Shown here: positions 8,017-15,806 of the stretch, piece after piece
Layout: each line of letters opens with the position of its first letter
How positions within the stretch are numbered: position 1 is the stretch's first letter
Assembly: GCA_002309195.1 (NCBI GenBank)
Contig: DBWY01000007.1
Location: forward strand, 127,465 to 191,464
Origin: Treponema sp. UBA1226
GTDB taxonomy: Bacteria; Spirochaetota; Spirochaetia; Treponematales; Treponemataceae
DNA: 64,000 bases
Reading direction: 5' to 3'
Program-made: the position numbers and the translations under genes
The notes under the pieces: model-generated
Databases searched by the model: none
Told to the model about the DNA's origin: nothing
The model's input: the letters and a program-made list of their open reading frames with translations, nothing else

Positions 8017-9003
8017 ATGAACATTATTACAGAAAAACAGATTTGTGCATTTAAAAATTTTATTGACGGCCATAAAAATTTTATCGTGACCGGACACAAG
8101 GATCCTGACGGAGACTGCATTTCTTCTATCCTTGGCGTTTCTTATATTCTTGAACATTTTAATAAACCTTTTTTACTCTTAAATGCCGGGCCTTTTAAGC
8201 GGTCAGAAATTAAGGAATTTGAAAAAAAATTTGTAAACGAAATTCCTTTTATGTCTGCAGAAGATGTAAAAAACTGCGGACTTATAATTACTGACTGTTC
8301 AGAACTTTCGCGTCTCGGTGAAGTCGGAGATTTAAAGTCTTTTGATACTTTTATTATTGATCATCATAAAACTTCAACCGGGTTTGATGAAAATTATTCT
8401 ATCGTTGATCCTTCAAGTCCTGCAGCAAGCTGTCTTGTAATGATGCTTTATGAAGGTCTTGTAAAAAATCTTGATAAAAGAGCTGCTGATACTTTGTTTT
8501 TTGGTCTGTGCACTGATACCGGATTTTTTAGATTTTTACGCGAAGACTCTGCAAATGTTTTTGAACTTACCGCCCGACTCGTTGCTGCAGGCGCAAACCC
8601 TAACAATATGTATGACAGGATTACAGGCGGTAAACCCTACTCTACACGTAAACTTTTAGGAACGACTTTAGGTCATGCAGAACGCTATTGCGGCGGTAAG
8701 CTTGTCGTTGCTTATGAGACGATGGAAGAAACAAAAACTTACGGACAGGAAGGCCGTGACTCTGACATGCTTTATCAGGCGCTTCTTTCATGCGAAGGTG
8801 TTGAAGCATGTGTTTTTGTAAGACAGGAAACAGAACATTCATGCACTGCAGGTTTTAGAAGCCGTGATGATGTTGATGTAAGTGTCGTTGCATCAAAGTT
8901 CGGCGGTGGCGGTCACAAAAATGCATCGGGCATGAGCTGTGACGGCAGGGTCGAAAAACTTATTCCGCAGATTGTAAACGAATTTTCTAAGATTTTAAAA
9001 TAA
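8017..9003 (+). CDS. nrnA: DHH-family oligoribonuclease / pAp phosphatase
   Basis: The 328-residue protein has the DHH phosphoesterase signature GHKDPDGD (26-33), the DHH triad (115-117) and the C-terminal DHHA1 motif FGGGGHKNASG (295-305). This layout is that of NrnA, which degrades 2-5 nt RNAs and 3'-phosphoadenosine 5'-phosphate. In bacteria lacking Orn, NrnA-type enzymes also clear the pGpG left by cyclic-di-GMP breakdown, which fits the HD-GYP and PilZ proteins in this window (inference). No clear Shine-Dalgarno precedes the ATG. Confidence 0.88.
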   Translation: MNIITEKQICAFKNFIDGHKNFIVTGHKDPDGDCISSILGVSYILEHFNKPFLLLNAGPFKRSEIKEFEKKFVNEIPFMSAEDVKNCGLIITDCSELSRLGEVGDLKSFDTFIIDHHKTSTGFDENYSIVDPSSPAASCLVMMLYEGLVKNLDKRAADTLFFGLCTDTGFFRFLREDSANVFELTARLVAAGANPNNMYDRITGGKPYSTRKLLGTTLGHAERYCGGKLVVAYETMEETKTYGQEGRDSDMLYQALLSCEGVEACVFVRQETEHSCTAGFRSRDDVDVSVVASKFGGGGHKNASGMSCDGRVEKLIPQIVNEFSKILK

Positions 9004-9016
9004 ATTTAGCATAAAC

Positions 9017-9033
9017 TTGGCACGCTTCTTGCA
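9017..9033 (+). promoter_or_regulatory. Sigma-54 (RpoN) promoter
   Basis: TTGGCACG (9017-9024), four bases, TTGCA (9029-9033): GG and GC are separated by exactly 10 bases, matching the sigma-54 -24/-12 consensus TGGCACG-N4-TTGC. The next start codon is 9098 with an AAGGAG site. The sequence between shows no competing sigma-70 box. An enhancer site for an activator was not identified. Confidence 0.85.
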
Positions 9034-9097
9034 TACATAATTTTACTGATGATCATGTCTGGTATCAATAAAATTATGGTGGGGGAAGGAGTTTTTT

Positions 9098-10054
9098 ATG
9101 ACTGTGCTCACTCTGGATAAAATTCCAGAACTGGTAAAGTCAGGAAAGCTGTCAGTTTCCGGCGCGTGCATTGCGGTGCACAAAATCATTTACACAAATT
9201 ATCCGAGATTTGATCTCGAAAGTCTTGACGAGGACTCAAGGAGTGATTTGCTTCTTGAGTTTCTTGAAAAGCGTGTAAAAAAACTTCTCGAGCGTTATGA
9301 TCCTGAGGTTGCACCATTTGGTGCATATGTTTTTAAAGCCCTGCAGAATTCTAAAAACAGTTTTCTAAAACGTAGGGCTTTGCGCAGCAGTTTTGGTTAT
9401 ACGATTTTCAGGGATTCGATGTTTACTTATGCTGAACAGATGCAGAAAACAATGCATGATGTTACGGACGTTGCAGATGAAATTCCGCCTTACAAGCCCA
9501 AAGATAAAAACGAAGAAATCCCGCAGTTAGTTTTTAAAAGGGTATTTAAGAAAATTCCGCATAGACTGACATGCCAGGCTTCGCAGGAAAGGAGACTTCG
9601 TCAGGGGCTTTTGATTCTTGCACTTAAATCTGCCTGGTACATAAATGATGAACAGATAAAAAAAGTAAGTGCTTTCTGCCAAGTCTCTGAAGACATTATC
9701 TCAAGTTCAGTATGCACTCTTAAATCAAAACTGATAAACAAAGCTTTAAATAAAAGGGATATTGAACAGAGGCGCAACAGGGCTTTTTGTTTTATAGACA
9801 ATTATAAAAGTCAGCTTGAAGAAGAAAAGCTTTACGGAAAAACTTCGCATTTTGAAAACCTCATAAAAAGTCTTGAATACCAGCAGGTAAACTGGGAAAG
9901 AAAAAATTCTCTTCTTAACCGAGGACATTTTAAGGTTGCGCCTTCTAATTCTGAGATTGCAAAAGTTATAGGTTTACCGCATGCAGTTGTAAGCAGATAT
10001 CTGACAAACTTTAACAAGGCAGACATTTCGAAAATCAAGGAGGCTTTAGGATAG
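9098..10054 (+). CDS. Sigma-70 region-2-like regulatory protein
   Basis: The 318-residue protein follows a strong AAGGAG site. Residues about 43-105 (SRSDLLLEFLEKRVKKLLER, then YDPEVAPFGAYVFKALQNSK) read like sigma-70 region 2: acidic helix, FLEK, ERYDP, FGAYV, N, then basic K-RRALRSS. The C-terminus (about 283-318, NSEIAKVIGLPHAVVSRYL) reads like a helix-turn-helix and could act as region 4. The middle is unusual and has no region-3 match that I can see. It could be an alternative sigma factor or a DNA-binding regulator descended from one. It is preceded by a sigma-54 promoter, which suggests a sigma cascade. I do not know a named homologue. Confidence 0.6.
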   Translation: MTVLTLDKIPELVKSGKLSVSGACIAVHKIIYTNYPRFDLESLDEDSRSDLLLEFLEKRVKKLLERYDPEVAPFGAYVFKALQNSKNSFLKRRALRSSFGYTIFRDSMFTYAEQMQKTMHDVTDVADEIPPYKPKDKNEEIPQLVFKRVFKKIPHRLTCQASQERRLRQGLLILALKSAWYINDEQIKKVSAFCQVSEDIISSSVCTLKSKLINKALNKRDIEQRRNRAFCFIDNYKSQLEEEKLYGKTSHFENLIKSLEYQQVNWERKNSLLNRGHFKVAPSNSEIAKVIGLPHAVVSRYLTNFNKADISKIKEALG

Positions 10055-10062
10055 TAATATAC

Positions 10063-10091
10063 TTGAGCGTGCGGCTTTTTTTTATTAGAAT
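10063..10091 (+). promoter_or_regulatory. Sigma-70-type promoter placing +1 at the rdgB ATG
   Basis: TTGAGC (10063-10068), 17 bases, TAGAAT (10086-10091), then 7 bases to the ATG at 10099. No Shine-Dalgarno is present, so the transcript would be leaderless. Confidence 0.55.
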
Positions 10092-10098
10092 GCTTGTT

Positions 10099-10794
10099 AT
10101 GAAAATTTATTTAGCAAGCGGAAATCTTAATAAAAAACGCGAAATGTCAGAAATATTTTCTGAGCATACGATTGTAATTCCTAAAGATGAAGGAATAGAT
10201 TTTGATCCTGTCGAAACGGGAACAGATTTTTACCAGAACAGCATGATAAAGGCCCGTTCTCTCTGGGATATAGTCCACTGCCCTGTAATTGCAGATGACT
10301 CAGGTATCTGTGTTGACGCTTTAGGCGGAATTCCGGGTGTATGGTCTGCACGTTATGCGGGACCCGATTTTCCTAAGGGAAAGCCTGACGGTTCTAAAAT
10401 AAGCCAGGAAGAACAGAACGCGTTTTTAATTGAATCTCTTAATAAAAAACTTGCAGAGTTTTCTGATATAACGGATCCAAAAAAATTTGTAACAAGCGAA
10501 AACCCGGATTATATCCCGGCATTCATAAACGGGCCGCGCTCGGCTCACTATTCATGTTCGATGGTTTTAATGCTTAATCCTTCGCGCTTTTTTATTGCAC
10601 AGGAGACGATGGAAGGCACAATCATCGAGGATATTAAGGACGCACGCGGTCAGTACGGCTTTGGCTACGACCCTATATTCTTTCTCCCGCAGTACGGCAA
10701 AACGGACGCAGAACTGCTTCCTGAGCAGAAAAACGCGATTTCGCACCGCGGCAAAGCGTGCAGGATTCTGCAAAAAATAATGGCTGGATTGTAA
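10099..10794 (+). CDS. rdgB: dITP/XTP pyrophosphatase (Ham1/RdgB)
   Basis: From the ATG at 10099 the product is 231 residues beginning MKIYLASGNLNKKREM, the Ham1 substrate-binding start. Further family motifs are IADDSGICVDAL, GGIPGVWSARYAG, GQYGFGYDPIFFLP and a final ISHRGKA. It hydrolyses non-canonical purine triphosphates. An insert of roughly 25 residues (about 100-145) makes it longer than the usual 195-200. An upstream in-frame start at 10063 is unlikely. The start has no ribosome site; see the adjacent promoter. Confidence 0.9.
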   Translation: MKIYLASGNLNKKREMSEIFSEHTIVIPKDEGIDFDPVETGTDFYQNSMIKARSLWDIVHCPVIADDSGICVDALGGIPGVWSARYAGPDFPKGKPDGSKISQEEQNAFLIESLNKKLAEFSDITDPKKFVTSENPDYIPAFINGPRSAHYSCSMVLMLNPSRFFIAQETMEGTIIEDIKDARGQYGFGYDPIFFLPQYGKTDAELLPEQKNAISHRGKACRILQKIMAGL

Positions 10795-10859
10795 AATAAC
10801 GAATAGCCTGCAGAAGCGCTTTTTTTTTGAAATTTTTGTTTTTTTTTTAAAAAAAACTG

Positions 10860-10887
10860 TAAAGTTTTCTCATAGTGTTGCCGATAC
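10860..10887 (+). promoter_or_regulatory. Sigma-28 (FliA)-type promoter of flaB1
   Basis: TAAAGTTT (10860-10867) and GCCGATAC (10880-10887) match the sigma-28 consensus TAAAGTTT / GCCGATAA at nearly every base, with a spacing one or so longer than typical. Predicted +1 near 10894, giving a 147-base flaB1 leader. Confidence 0.75.
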
Positions 10888-10893
10888 CATAAG

Positions 10894-11040
10894 AGAGGAG
10901 TTATGGGCGCATAATCTTCTTTCGAAGTGACGCTCAAACGATTCACTATAAAAATGTGTGGATGTAGCCTTGTAATACTGAAGCACATTTTTATAAACGG
11001 GCAAAAAGGATTTTGCCTTGCAATTTCCAAGGAGGAAATT
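10894..11040 (+). promoter_or_regulatory. Structured 5' leader of flaB1 with CsrA-like GGA loops
   Basis: The leader contains: a mini-ORF ATG-GGC-GCA-TAA (10903-10914) behind its own GAGAGGAG; a perfect 12-bp inverted repeat TATAAAAATGTG (10947-10958) / CACATTTTTATA (10984-10995); a hairpin GGCAAAA / TTTTGCC (11000-11017) with loop AGGA; and a hairpin AATTTCC / GGAAATT (11022-11040) whose loop is AAGGA, so the Shine-Dalgarno AAGGAGG is half buried. Two GGA loops at and just before the Shine-Dalgarno resemble paired CsrA sites as in the Bacillus hag leader. CsrA binding is inferred. Confidence 0.6.
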
Positions 11041-11901
11041 ATGGTTATCAATCACAACATGTCAGCTATGTTCGCCAATCGTCAGCTTGGTGTAACAGGT
11101 CTCTATCTTTCAAAAGATATGGAGAAACTCTCTTCGGGAGAAAAAATCAACCGTGCAGGTGATGATGCATCAGGACTTGCAGTATCTGAAAAGATGCGTG
11201 CACAGATCCGCGGTCTTAACCAGGCTTCAACAAACGCACAGAATGGTATCAGTTTCATTCAGACAACAGAAGGTTACTTACAGGAAACAACTGACATCAT
11301 GCAGCGCATTCGTGAGCTTGCAGTTCAGGCAGCTAACGGTATCTACTCAGACGAAGACCGTATGCAGATCCAGGTAGAAGTTTCTCAGCTTGTTGATGAA
11401 GTTGACCGTATCGCAAGTTCAGCACAGTTCAACGGTATGAACATGCTTACAGGACGCTTCGCTCAGGCAACTGGTGAAAACACTCCTACAGGTTCTATGT
11501 GGTTCCACATTGGTGCTAACATGGACCAGAGAATGTCTGTTTACATTGGAACAATGTCAGCAGTAGCTCTCGGAGTACGTGAAATCGGTACTGGAGATAA
11601 GATCACATTGGCAGGTCCAGATGATGCCAACCGCGCAATCGGTGTTATTGACACTGCTCTTATGAAAATTAACAAGCAGCGTGCAGACCTTGGTGCATAT
11701 CAGAATCGTATGGAATATGCTGTTAGAGGCTTGGATATTTCAGCAGAAAACCTCCAGGCATCTGAAAGCCGCATCCGCGACACAGATATGGCTAGCCAGA
11801 TGGTAGAATTTACAAAGAACACAATTCTCCAGCAGGCTGGTACTGCAATGTTGGCTCAGGCTAACACTCAGTCACAGACAGTATTGAGCTTACTCAGATA
11901 G
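11041..11901 (+). CDS. flaB: Periplasmic flagellar filament core protein FlaB (copy 1)
   Basis: The 286-residue flagellin starts at the ATG following AAGGAGG ([17 protein letters not shown]). The N-terminal D0/D1 region contains [20 protein letters not shown] and the C-terminal D1/D0 region contains [17 protein letters not shown] and ends TVLSLLR. The variable centre is short, as in spirochaete FlaB proteins that form the core of the periplasmic filament. There is no signal peptide, as expected for export by the flagellar type III system. The open frame extends upstream to 10927, but the Shine-Dalgarno fixes the start. A second flaB follows. Confidence 0.96.
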   Translation: MVINHNMSAMFANRQLGVTGLYLSKDMEKLSSGEKINRAGDDASGLAVSEKMRAQIRGLNQASTNAQNGISFIQTTEGYLQETTDIMQRIRELAVQAANGIYSDEDRMQIQVEVSQLVDEVDRIASSAQFNGMNMLTGRFAQATGENTPTGSMWFHIGANMDQRMSVYIGTMSAVALGVREIGTGDKITLAGPDDANRAIGVIDTALMKINKQRADLGAYQNRMEYAVRGLDISAENLQASESRIRDTDMASQMVEFTKNTILQQAGTAMLAQANTQSQTVLSLLR

Positions 11902-11946
11902 GCTTAAAATACTGTAATTGCCATAAGACAGGGCAAAAAAAATGTC

Positions 11947-11975
11947 TTGTCTTTGCACTAATAACGGTATATAAT
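11947..11975 (+). promoter_or_regulatory. Sigma-70-type promoter of flaB2
   Basis: TTGTCT (11947-11952), 17 bases, TATAAT (11970-11975). +1 would be near 11982, about 345 bases before flaB2. I see no sigma-28 motif in this gap, unlike flaB1. A weak hairpin AAGACA/TGTCTT (11925-11948) just before may end flaB1. Confidence 0.55.
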
Positions 11976-11976
11976 A

Positions 11977-12326
11977 TAAATAGTTTGTTTATCCCTTTGG
12001 GGTAAGCAGACTATTTATAGTGCGGTACTTCTCTACTCTCTTTTTTTTTACAATCACTCAAATACCGCAAACCGTTAGAAATGATAATGCATTTTCAGAT
12101 GCATTTTGTTCTTTGAAAACGAGTCTTCTATGTGCGCCCGTGGCAGCATGGACAATCGGTTTTAAGCTGAATCAAATTAGCGTCGCTGGTTTTATTCAGG
12201 ATACAAGACTGATTATCCCTGCTGTAAGGGTCTGAAACTGTTAAATTTGGCGCAAAAATTTGACAGCCCGCACAGGCAGAGTGCAAAGCATGATGCTTTG
12301 TAGTTTAATCACATGGAGGGCTCAAA
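11977..12326 (+). promoter_or_regulatory. Long structured leader of flaB2
   Basis: A 19-bp hairpin (11977-11995 with 11999-12017, loop TTT, three G-U pairs, no mismatch) begins at the predicted 5' end. Further inverted repeats are TGCGGTA/TACCGCA (12021-12027 and the 12060s), AATGCAT/ATGCATT in the 12090-12110 area, CTGTTAAATTT/AAATTTGACAG (12238-12248 with 12256-12266) and CAAAGC/GCTTTG just before the ribosome site. The Shine-Dalgarno lies in ACATGGAGGG (12311-12320), close to the CsrA consensus ACANGGANGU. No U-run follows the first hairpin. No convincing gene lies in this stretch. Confidence 0.55.
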
Positions 12327-13181
12327 ATGATTATTAATCACAACATGAGTTCAATGTATGCAAACAGAACTCTTGGTATCTCTAACGATGCCATCATGGG
12401 CAACATTGAAAAACTCAGTTCAGGTCAGCGCATTAATCGTGCTGGTGATGACGCTTCAGGACTTGCCGTATCAGAAAAGATGCGCAGCCAGATCCGCGGC
12501 TTAAATCAGGCTAACAGAAATATCGAAAACGGTGTTTCTTTCATTCAGGCAACAGAAGGATATTTGCAGGAAACTACAGACATTCTTCAGCGTGTTCGTG
12601 AATTGGCAGTACAGTCAGCAAACGGAATTTACTCAGATGAAGACCGTATGCAGATTCAGGTAGAAGTTTCACAGCTTGTATCAGAAGTAGACCGCATTGC
12701 TAGCCAGGCACAGTTCAACGGAATGAATCTTCTTACTGGAGCATTCGCTTCTGAATCTGTTTCAGGAAGAATCATGCAGTTCCAGATTGGTGCTAACATG
12801 GACCAGAACGCTCGTGTATACATTGGAACAATGTCTGCTCAGGCACTCGGACTTAAGGGTGCTCAGGGAACTGACGAGCAGATCGGAATTGCTTCACCAG
12901 AATCGGCTAACATGGCAATCGGTTCTATCGACCACGCACTCATGATCGTTTCTAAACAGAGAGCAGATCTCGGTGCATACCAGAACCGCTTCGAAATGGC
13001 AGCTGACGGTGTAAACGTTGCAGCAGAAAATCTTCAGGCTGCAGAAAGCCTTATCCGCGATACAGATATGGCTAGCGAGATGGTAGAATATACCAAGAAT
13101 CAGATTCTCACACAGTCTGGTACTGCAATGCTCGCACAGGCTAACTCACAGAGCCAGAACGTTCTTGCTTTGTTAAGATAG
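12327..13181 (+). CDS. flaB: Periplasmic flagellar filament core protein FlaB (copy 2)
   Basis: The 284-residue flagellin ([17 protein letters not shown]) is a close paralogue of the gene 425 bases upstream, sharing the N-terminal [20 protein letters not shown] and C-terminal [21 protein letters not shown]. Differences cluster in the centre. Treponemes typically carry two or three flaB genes whose products make a composite core. It has a GGAGG site 7 bases before the ATG and is followed by a strong terminator. Confidence 0.96.
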   Translation: MIINHNMSSMYANRTLGISNDAIMGNIEKLSSGQRINRAGDDASGLAVSEKMRSQIRGLNQANRNIENGVSFIQATEGYLQETTDILQRVRELAVQSANGIYSDEDRMQIQVEVSQLVSEVDRIASQAQFNGMNLLTGAFASESVSGRIMQFQIGANMDQNARVYIGTMSAQALGLKGAQGTDEQIGIASPESANMAIGSIDHALMIVSKQRADLGAYQNRFEMAADGVNVAAENLQAAESLIRDTDMASEMVEYTKNQILTQSGTAMLAQANSQSQNVLALLR

Positions 13182-13248
13182 TCTAAAAAAATCGTATTGT
13201 ATTTGAGAGACTTCTGGATGTCGTCTTTTTGACACAATACGTGAGACT

Positions 13249-13275
13249 GGAGAGGTGCGCCCCTCTCCTTTCTTT
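13249..13275 (+). terminator. Intrinsic terminator after flaB2
   Basis: GGAGAGG (13249-13255) pairs with CCTCTCC (13262-13268), followed by TTTCTTT. Another inverted repeat, CGTATTGT / ACAATACG, lies just before (about 13190-13241). Some readthrough into flaG is plausible because I found no separate flaG promoter. Confidence 0.75.
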
Positions 13276-13295
13276 ATCTTTCAGGAGGAATGCCT

Positions 13296-13682
13296 ATGAA
13301 TACGATCAGTAACATAGGGTCAAGCTTGGCCATGGAAGGCCTATATTACAATTCTCCGGCTGTAAAAACTATTAACAGCGATTTAAAAGCAGCAGTTGAT
13401 GTTCAGCAGCTTAATATTGCAGACGGTGCTAGAGTTGTAGACAACATAGTTCAGAACAATGCTCAGATTAAAGCTGACGCTCAGCAGCTTCAGAAATTAT
13501 CTGACATGGTAATGGGCCGTAAACTCCAGTTCAACGTAAATGAAGAACTGGGATCCATAGTCGTAAAAGTTGTTGATCCGAGTACAAACCAGGTCATTAA
13601 AGAAATTCCATCTGCTGATATTCAGAGACTGAAAATCAGTATCAGAAAAGCAATCGGAATTCTTTTCGACGAGATGATTTAA
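13296..13682 (+). CDS. flaG: FlaG family flagellar protein
   Basis: I choose the ATG at 13296: AGGAGG (13283-13288) is 7 bases before it but only 1 base before the ATG at 13290. The 128-residue product has a variable N-terminus and a FlaG domain at about 72-128 (GRKLQFNVNEELGSIVVKVV, then NQVIKEIPSADI). FlaG proteins influence filament length and are commonly encoded just before fliD, as here. Confidence 0.88.
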   Translation: MNTISNIGSSLAMEGLYYNSPAVKTINSDLKAAVDVQQLNIADGARVVDNIVQNNAQIKADAQQLQKLSDMVMGRKLQFNVNEELGSIVVKVVDPSTNQVIKEIPSADIQRLKISIRKAIGILFDEMI

Positions 13683-13712
13683 TCTTGAGGAAATTAAGGG
13701 TGGCAGGATTAT

Positions 13713-15779
13713 ATGTCGGGACTTAATATACCTGGTGTTAATGATAAGTACAAAACAAATGAGATTGTAGAAGGACTTATGAAGGTTGAGAGAATTCCTC
13801 TCAATCGTGAAAAAGAAAATCTCGACTCGTACAAAAAACAACAGGATGCATGGCGAACAGTAAATCAGAAAATGTCGTCATTGCGTGACAGTGTAAAATC
13901 TCTCTACTCTTTTGATAATCCGTTCAACAGTAAAATTGCGTCTTCAAGCGAAGAATATGCAGTTACAGCTACTGCCGGACGCGAAGCAGCTTACGAATCA
14001 TTTAAAGTTGATGTAATAACTCCCGCAACTGCAGACAGATTTTTGTCAAAAGAAATCGAAAAAGGTATGTCTGTGCCTGCAGGTTTATACGTATACCAGA
14101 CAGGTGATAAAACAATTCAGTTAAACTGGAAAGGCGGAAAAATCGAAGACTTTGTTACAAGTCTTAATAAGCGTGGCCGTGATGTTCTTAAGGCAAGCCT
14201 TATCGGTGTAAATAAAGGAAATAAGGCGCTTTTAATCGAAAGCCTTAAAACCGGCGAAGAAGCAAAATTAGTTTTTAAGGACGCAGCACTTACTTTTGCG
14301 CTCGACACGCAGATGGTAAAAAGAGTGACTGCAGAAAAAGATTCATTCGGAAAAACATTTTCAGAAATAAAAGCGCCGGTTAATTTAAGTGAGGTCGAAC
14401 AGGAAGGCCTTGCGCAGATTTCAAATTCAAATGTTAAAATTTCAGAAAACGGAATTTTAGTTCCACCGCGTGGTGGATTTTCTATAGATATTCCGCAGAA
14501 TATTGCAAAGGACTCTTCAAAGACCTTAGTTTTTTCTGTTAAAGCCCGCAATGTAAATGACATTACAAGTTCAGATTATTCTGAAGTCGGAGAACCAACC
14601 CTCCCCGACTCTGGAAGCGTAACGTTTAAAAATATTACGATTACAAACAACCCTCTGTCGGTTGATCTGCCGGAAAATTCTAAGCCGTCAGTTCCGCTTG
14701 TGCCGGTTAAAAACGACAGCGTGCTTTTTGCTCATTTTGAAGACGGAACCGAGCGCGAGCTTAAACTTACTGACGATGCATTCAGCGAAAACGGTGCAAC
14801 ATTAAAGCTTGATTTAAAGCAGTATCCGGGCATAAAGTCTTTTGTAATAAGAAACCAGAATACCGGCGTTGAATATGTCGTTTCGCAGATTGACTCTGTT
14901 GACGAAAATGCGAGCCTCGGATATGCGCCTGTAAATCCTGTAAGTACGGCAGGAGATGCAGTAATCAAATACGAAGGAATAACGATTACAAGACCAACCA
15001 ATTCGATTGATGATGTTATTCCGCATGTAACATTAAATTTATCAAATGCGACAGAAAGAACTGCAACGATTAAAATTGAACCTGATGTAGAAGCTGCAAA
15101 AGATGCTCTCATAACTTTTGTAGGCAAATATAACCAGGCGGTTGCAGAATTAAATATTTTATCTCAGAACAAACCAGAAATAATTGCAGAGCTTGATTAT
15201 CTTAGTTCTGATGAAAAAAAAGAATATCAGGATAAGCTCGGGCTTTTCTTTAATGATTTTTCTTTATCAAATATTAAAAACTCGATGGCTCAGGTCATAA
15301 GCGGAGTTTACAAGGCAACGGATAATTCAGAAATTACAATGCTAAGCCAGATCGGTATTTCTACAAATGCAACTAATTACTCGGGCTACAACCCTGGAAA
15401 GATGCGCGGTTATCTTGAAATTAACGAAAAAGTTCTTGATGAAAATTTAAAGAACAATCTTGATTCGATAAAAGTTCTTTTTGGATTTGACAGTGACGGC
15501 GACCTTGTAGTTGATACAGGAATCGGTTATAAACTCGACAGACAGATTACAGCTTACGTTCAGTCAGGCGGAATTTTTGCAAATAAAAATTCTACTCTTG
15601 ATAAACAGATAAAGGCAAGCGAACAGAAAATTGCAAAACTCGAAACCCAGCTTGACAGAAAAGAAGCAGAGCTTAAAGCAAAATACGGACAGATGGAAAG
15701 TTCTCTAAACAGTCTTGAAAATCAGTCTGAATCAATAAATAACTTTAACAGGCAGCACCAGAATAACAATAACAGATAA
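13713..15779 (+). CDS. fliD: Flagellar filament cap protein FliD
   Basis: The 688-residue protein starts MSGLNIPGVNDKYKTNEIVE and has the FliD N-domain (about 5-100: EGLMKVERIPLNREKENL, AWRTVNQKMSSL) and a C-domain with QIGISTNATNY, GYLEINEKVLDENL, and a terminal coiled coil (about 625-680). It caps the filament and folds exported FlaB. The central domain is long compared with the 450-residue enteric form, as in other treponemes. It is in line with flaG and the following two genes. Confidence 0.93.
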   Translation: MSGLNIPGVNDKYKTNEIVEGLMKVERIPLNREKENLDSYKKQQDAWRTVNQKMSSLRDSVKSLYSFDNPFNSKIASSSEEYAVTATAGREAAYESFKVDVITPATADRFLSKEIEKGMSVPAGLYVYQTGDKTIQLNWKGGKIEDFVTSLNKRGRDVLKASLIGVNKGNKALLIESLKTGEEAKLVFKDAALTFALDTQMVKRVTAEKDSFGKTFSEIKAPVNLSEVEQEGLAQISNSNVKISENGILVPPRGGFSIDIPQNIAKDSSKTLVFSVKARNVNDITSSDYSEVGEPTLPDSGSVTFKNITITNNPLSVDLPENSKPSVPLVPVKNDSVLFAHFEDGTERELKLTDDAFSENGATLKLDLKQYPGIKSFVIRNQNTGVEYVVSQIDSVDENASLGYAPVNPVSTAGDAVIKYEGITITRPTNSIDDVIPHVTLNLSNATERTATIKIEPDVEAAKDALITFVGKYNQAVAELNILSQNKPEIIAELDYLSSDEKKEYQDKLGLFFNDFSLSNIKNSMAQVISGVYKATDNSEITMLSQIGISTNATNYSGYNPGKMRGYLEINEKVLDENLKNNLDSIKVLFGFDSDGDLVVDTGIGYKLDRQITAYVQSGGIFANKNSTLDKQIKASEQKIAKLETQLDRKEAELKAKYGQMESSLNSLENQSESINNFNRQHQNNNNR

Positions 15780-15806
15780 AATAAATAATTAAGAAGGAAA
15801 CGAAGT

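Noticed and set aside
10665..11051. Minus-strand frames opposite rdgB and the flaB1 leader
   Set aside because: They are antisense to a conserved gene and to a promoter region, with no ribosome site or family resemblance.
12020..12235. 71-codon plus-strand frame in the flaB2 leader
   Set aside because: No ribosome site, no recognisable protein features, and it overlaps several RNA stems; treated as leader RNA.
11041..13181. flaB duplication as an assembly artefact
   Set aside because: The two copies differ at many positions, have different leaders and promoters, and treponemes normally have several flaB.
13182..13295. Separate sigma-28 promoter for flaG-fliD
   Set aside because: I looked for TAAA/GCCGATAA elements and found none; TTGACA at about 13230 has no -10 box.
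14117..15127. Long minus-strand frames inside fliD
   Set aside because: Shadow frames of fliD, without ribosome sites or recognisable domains.
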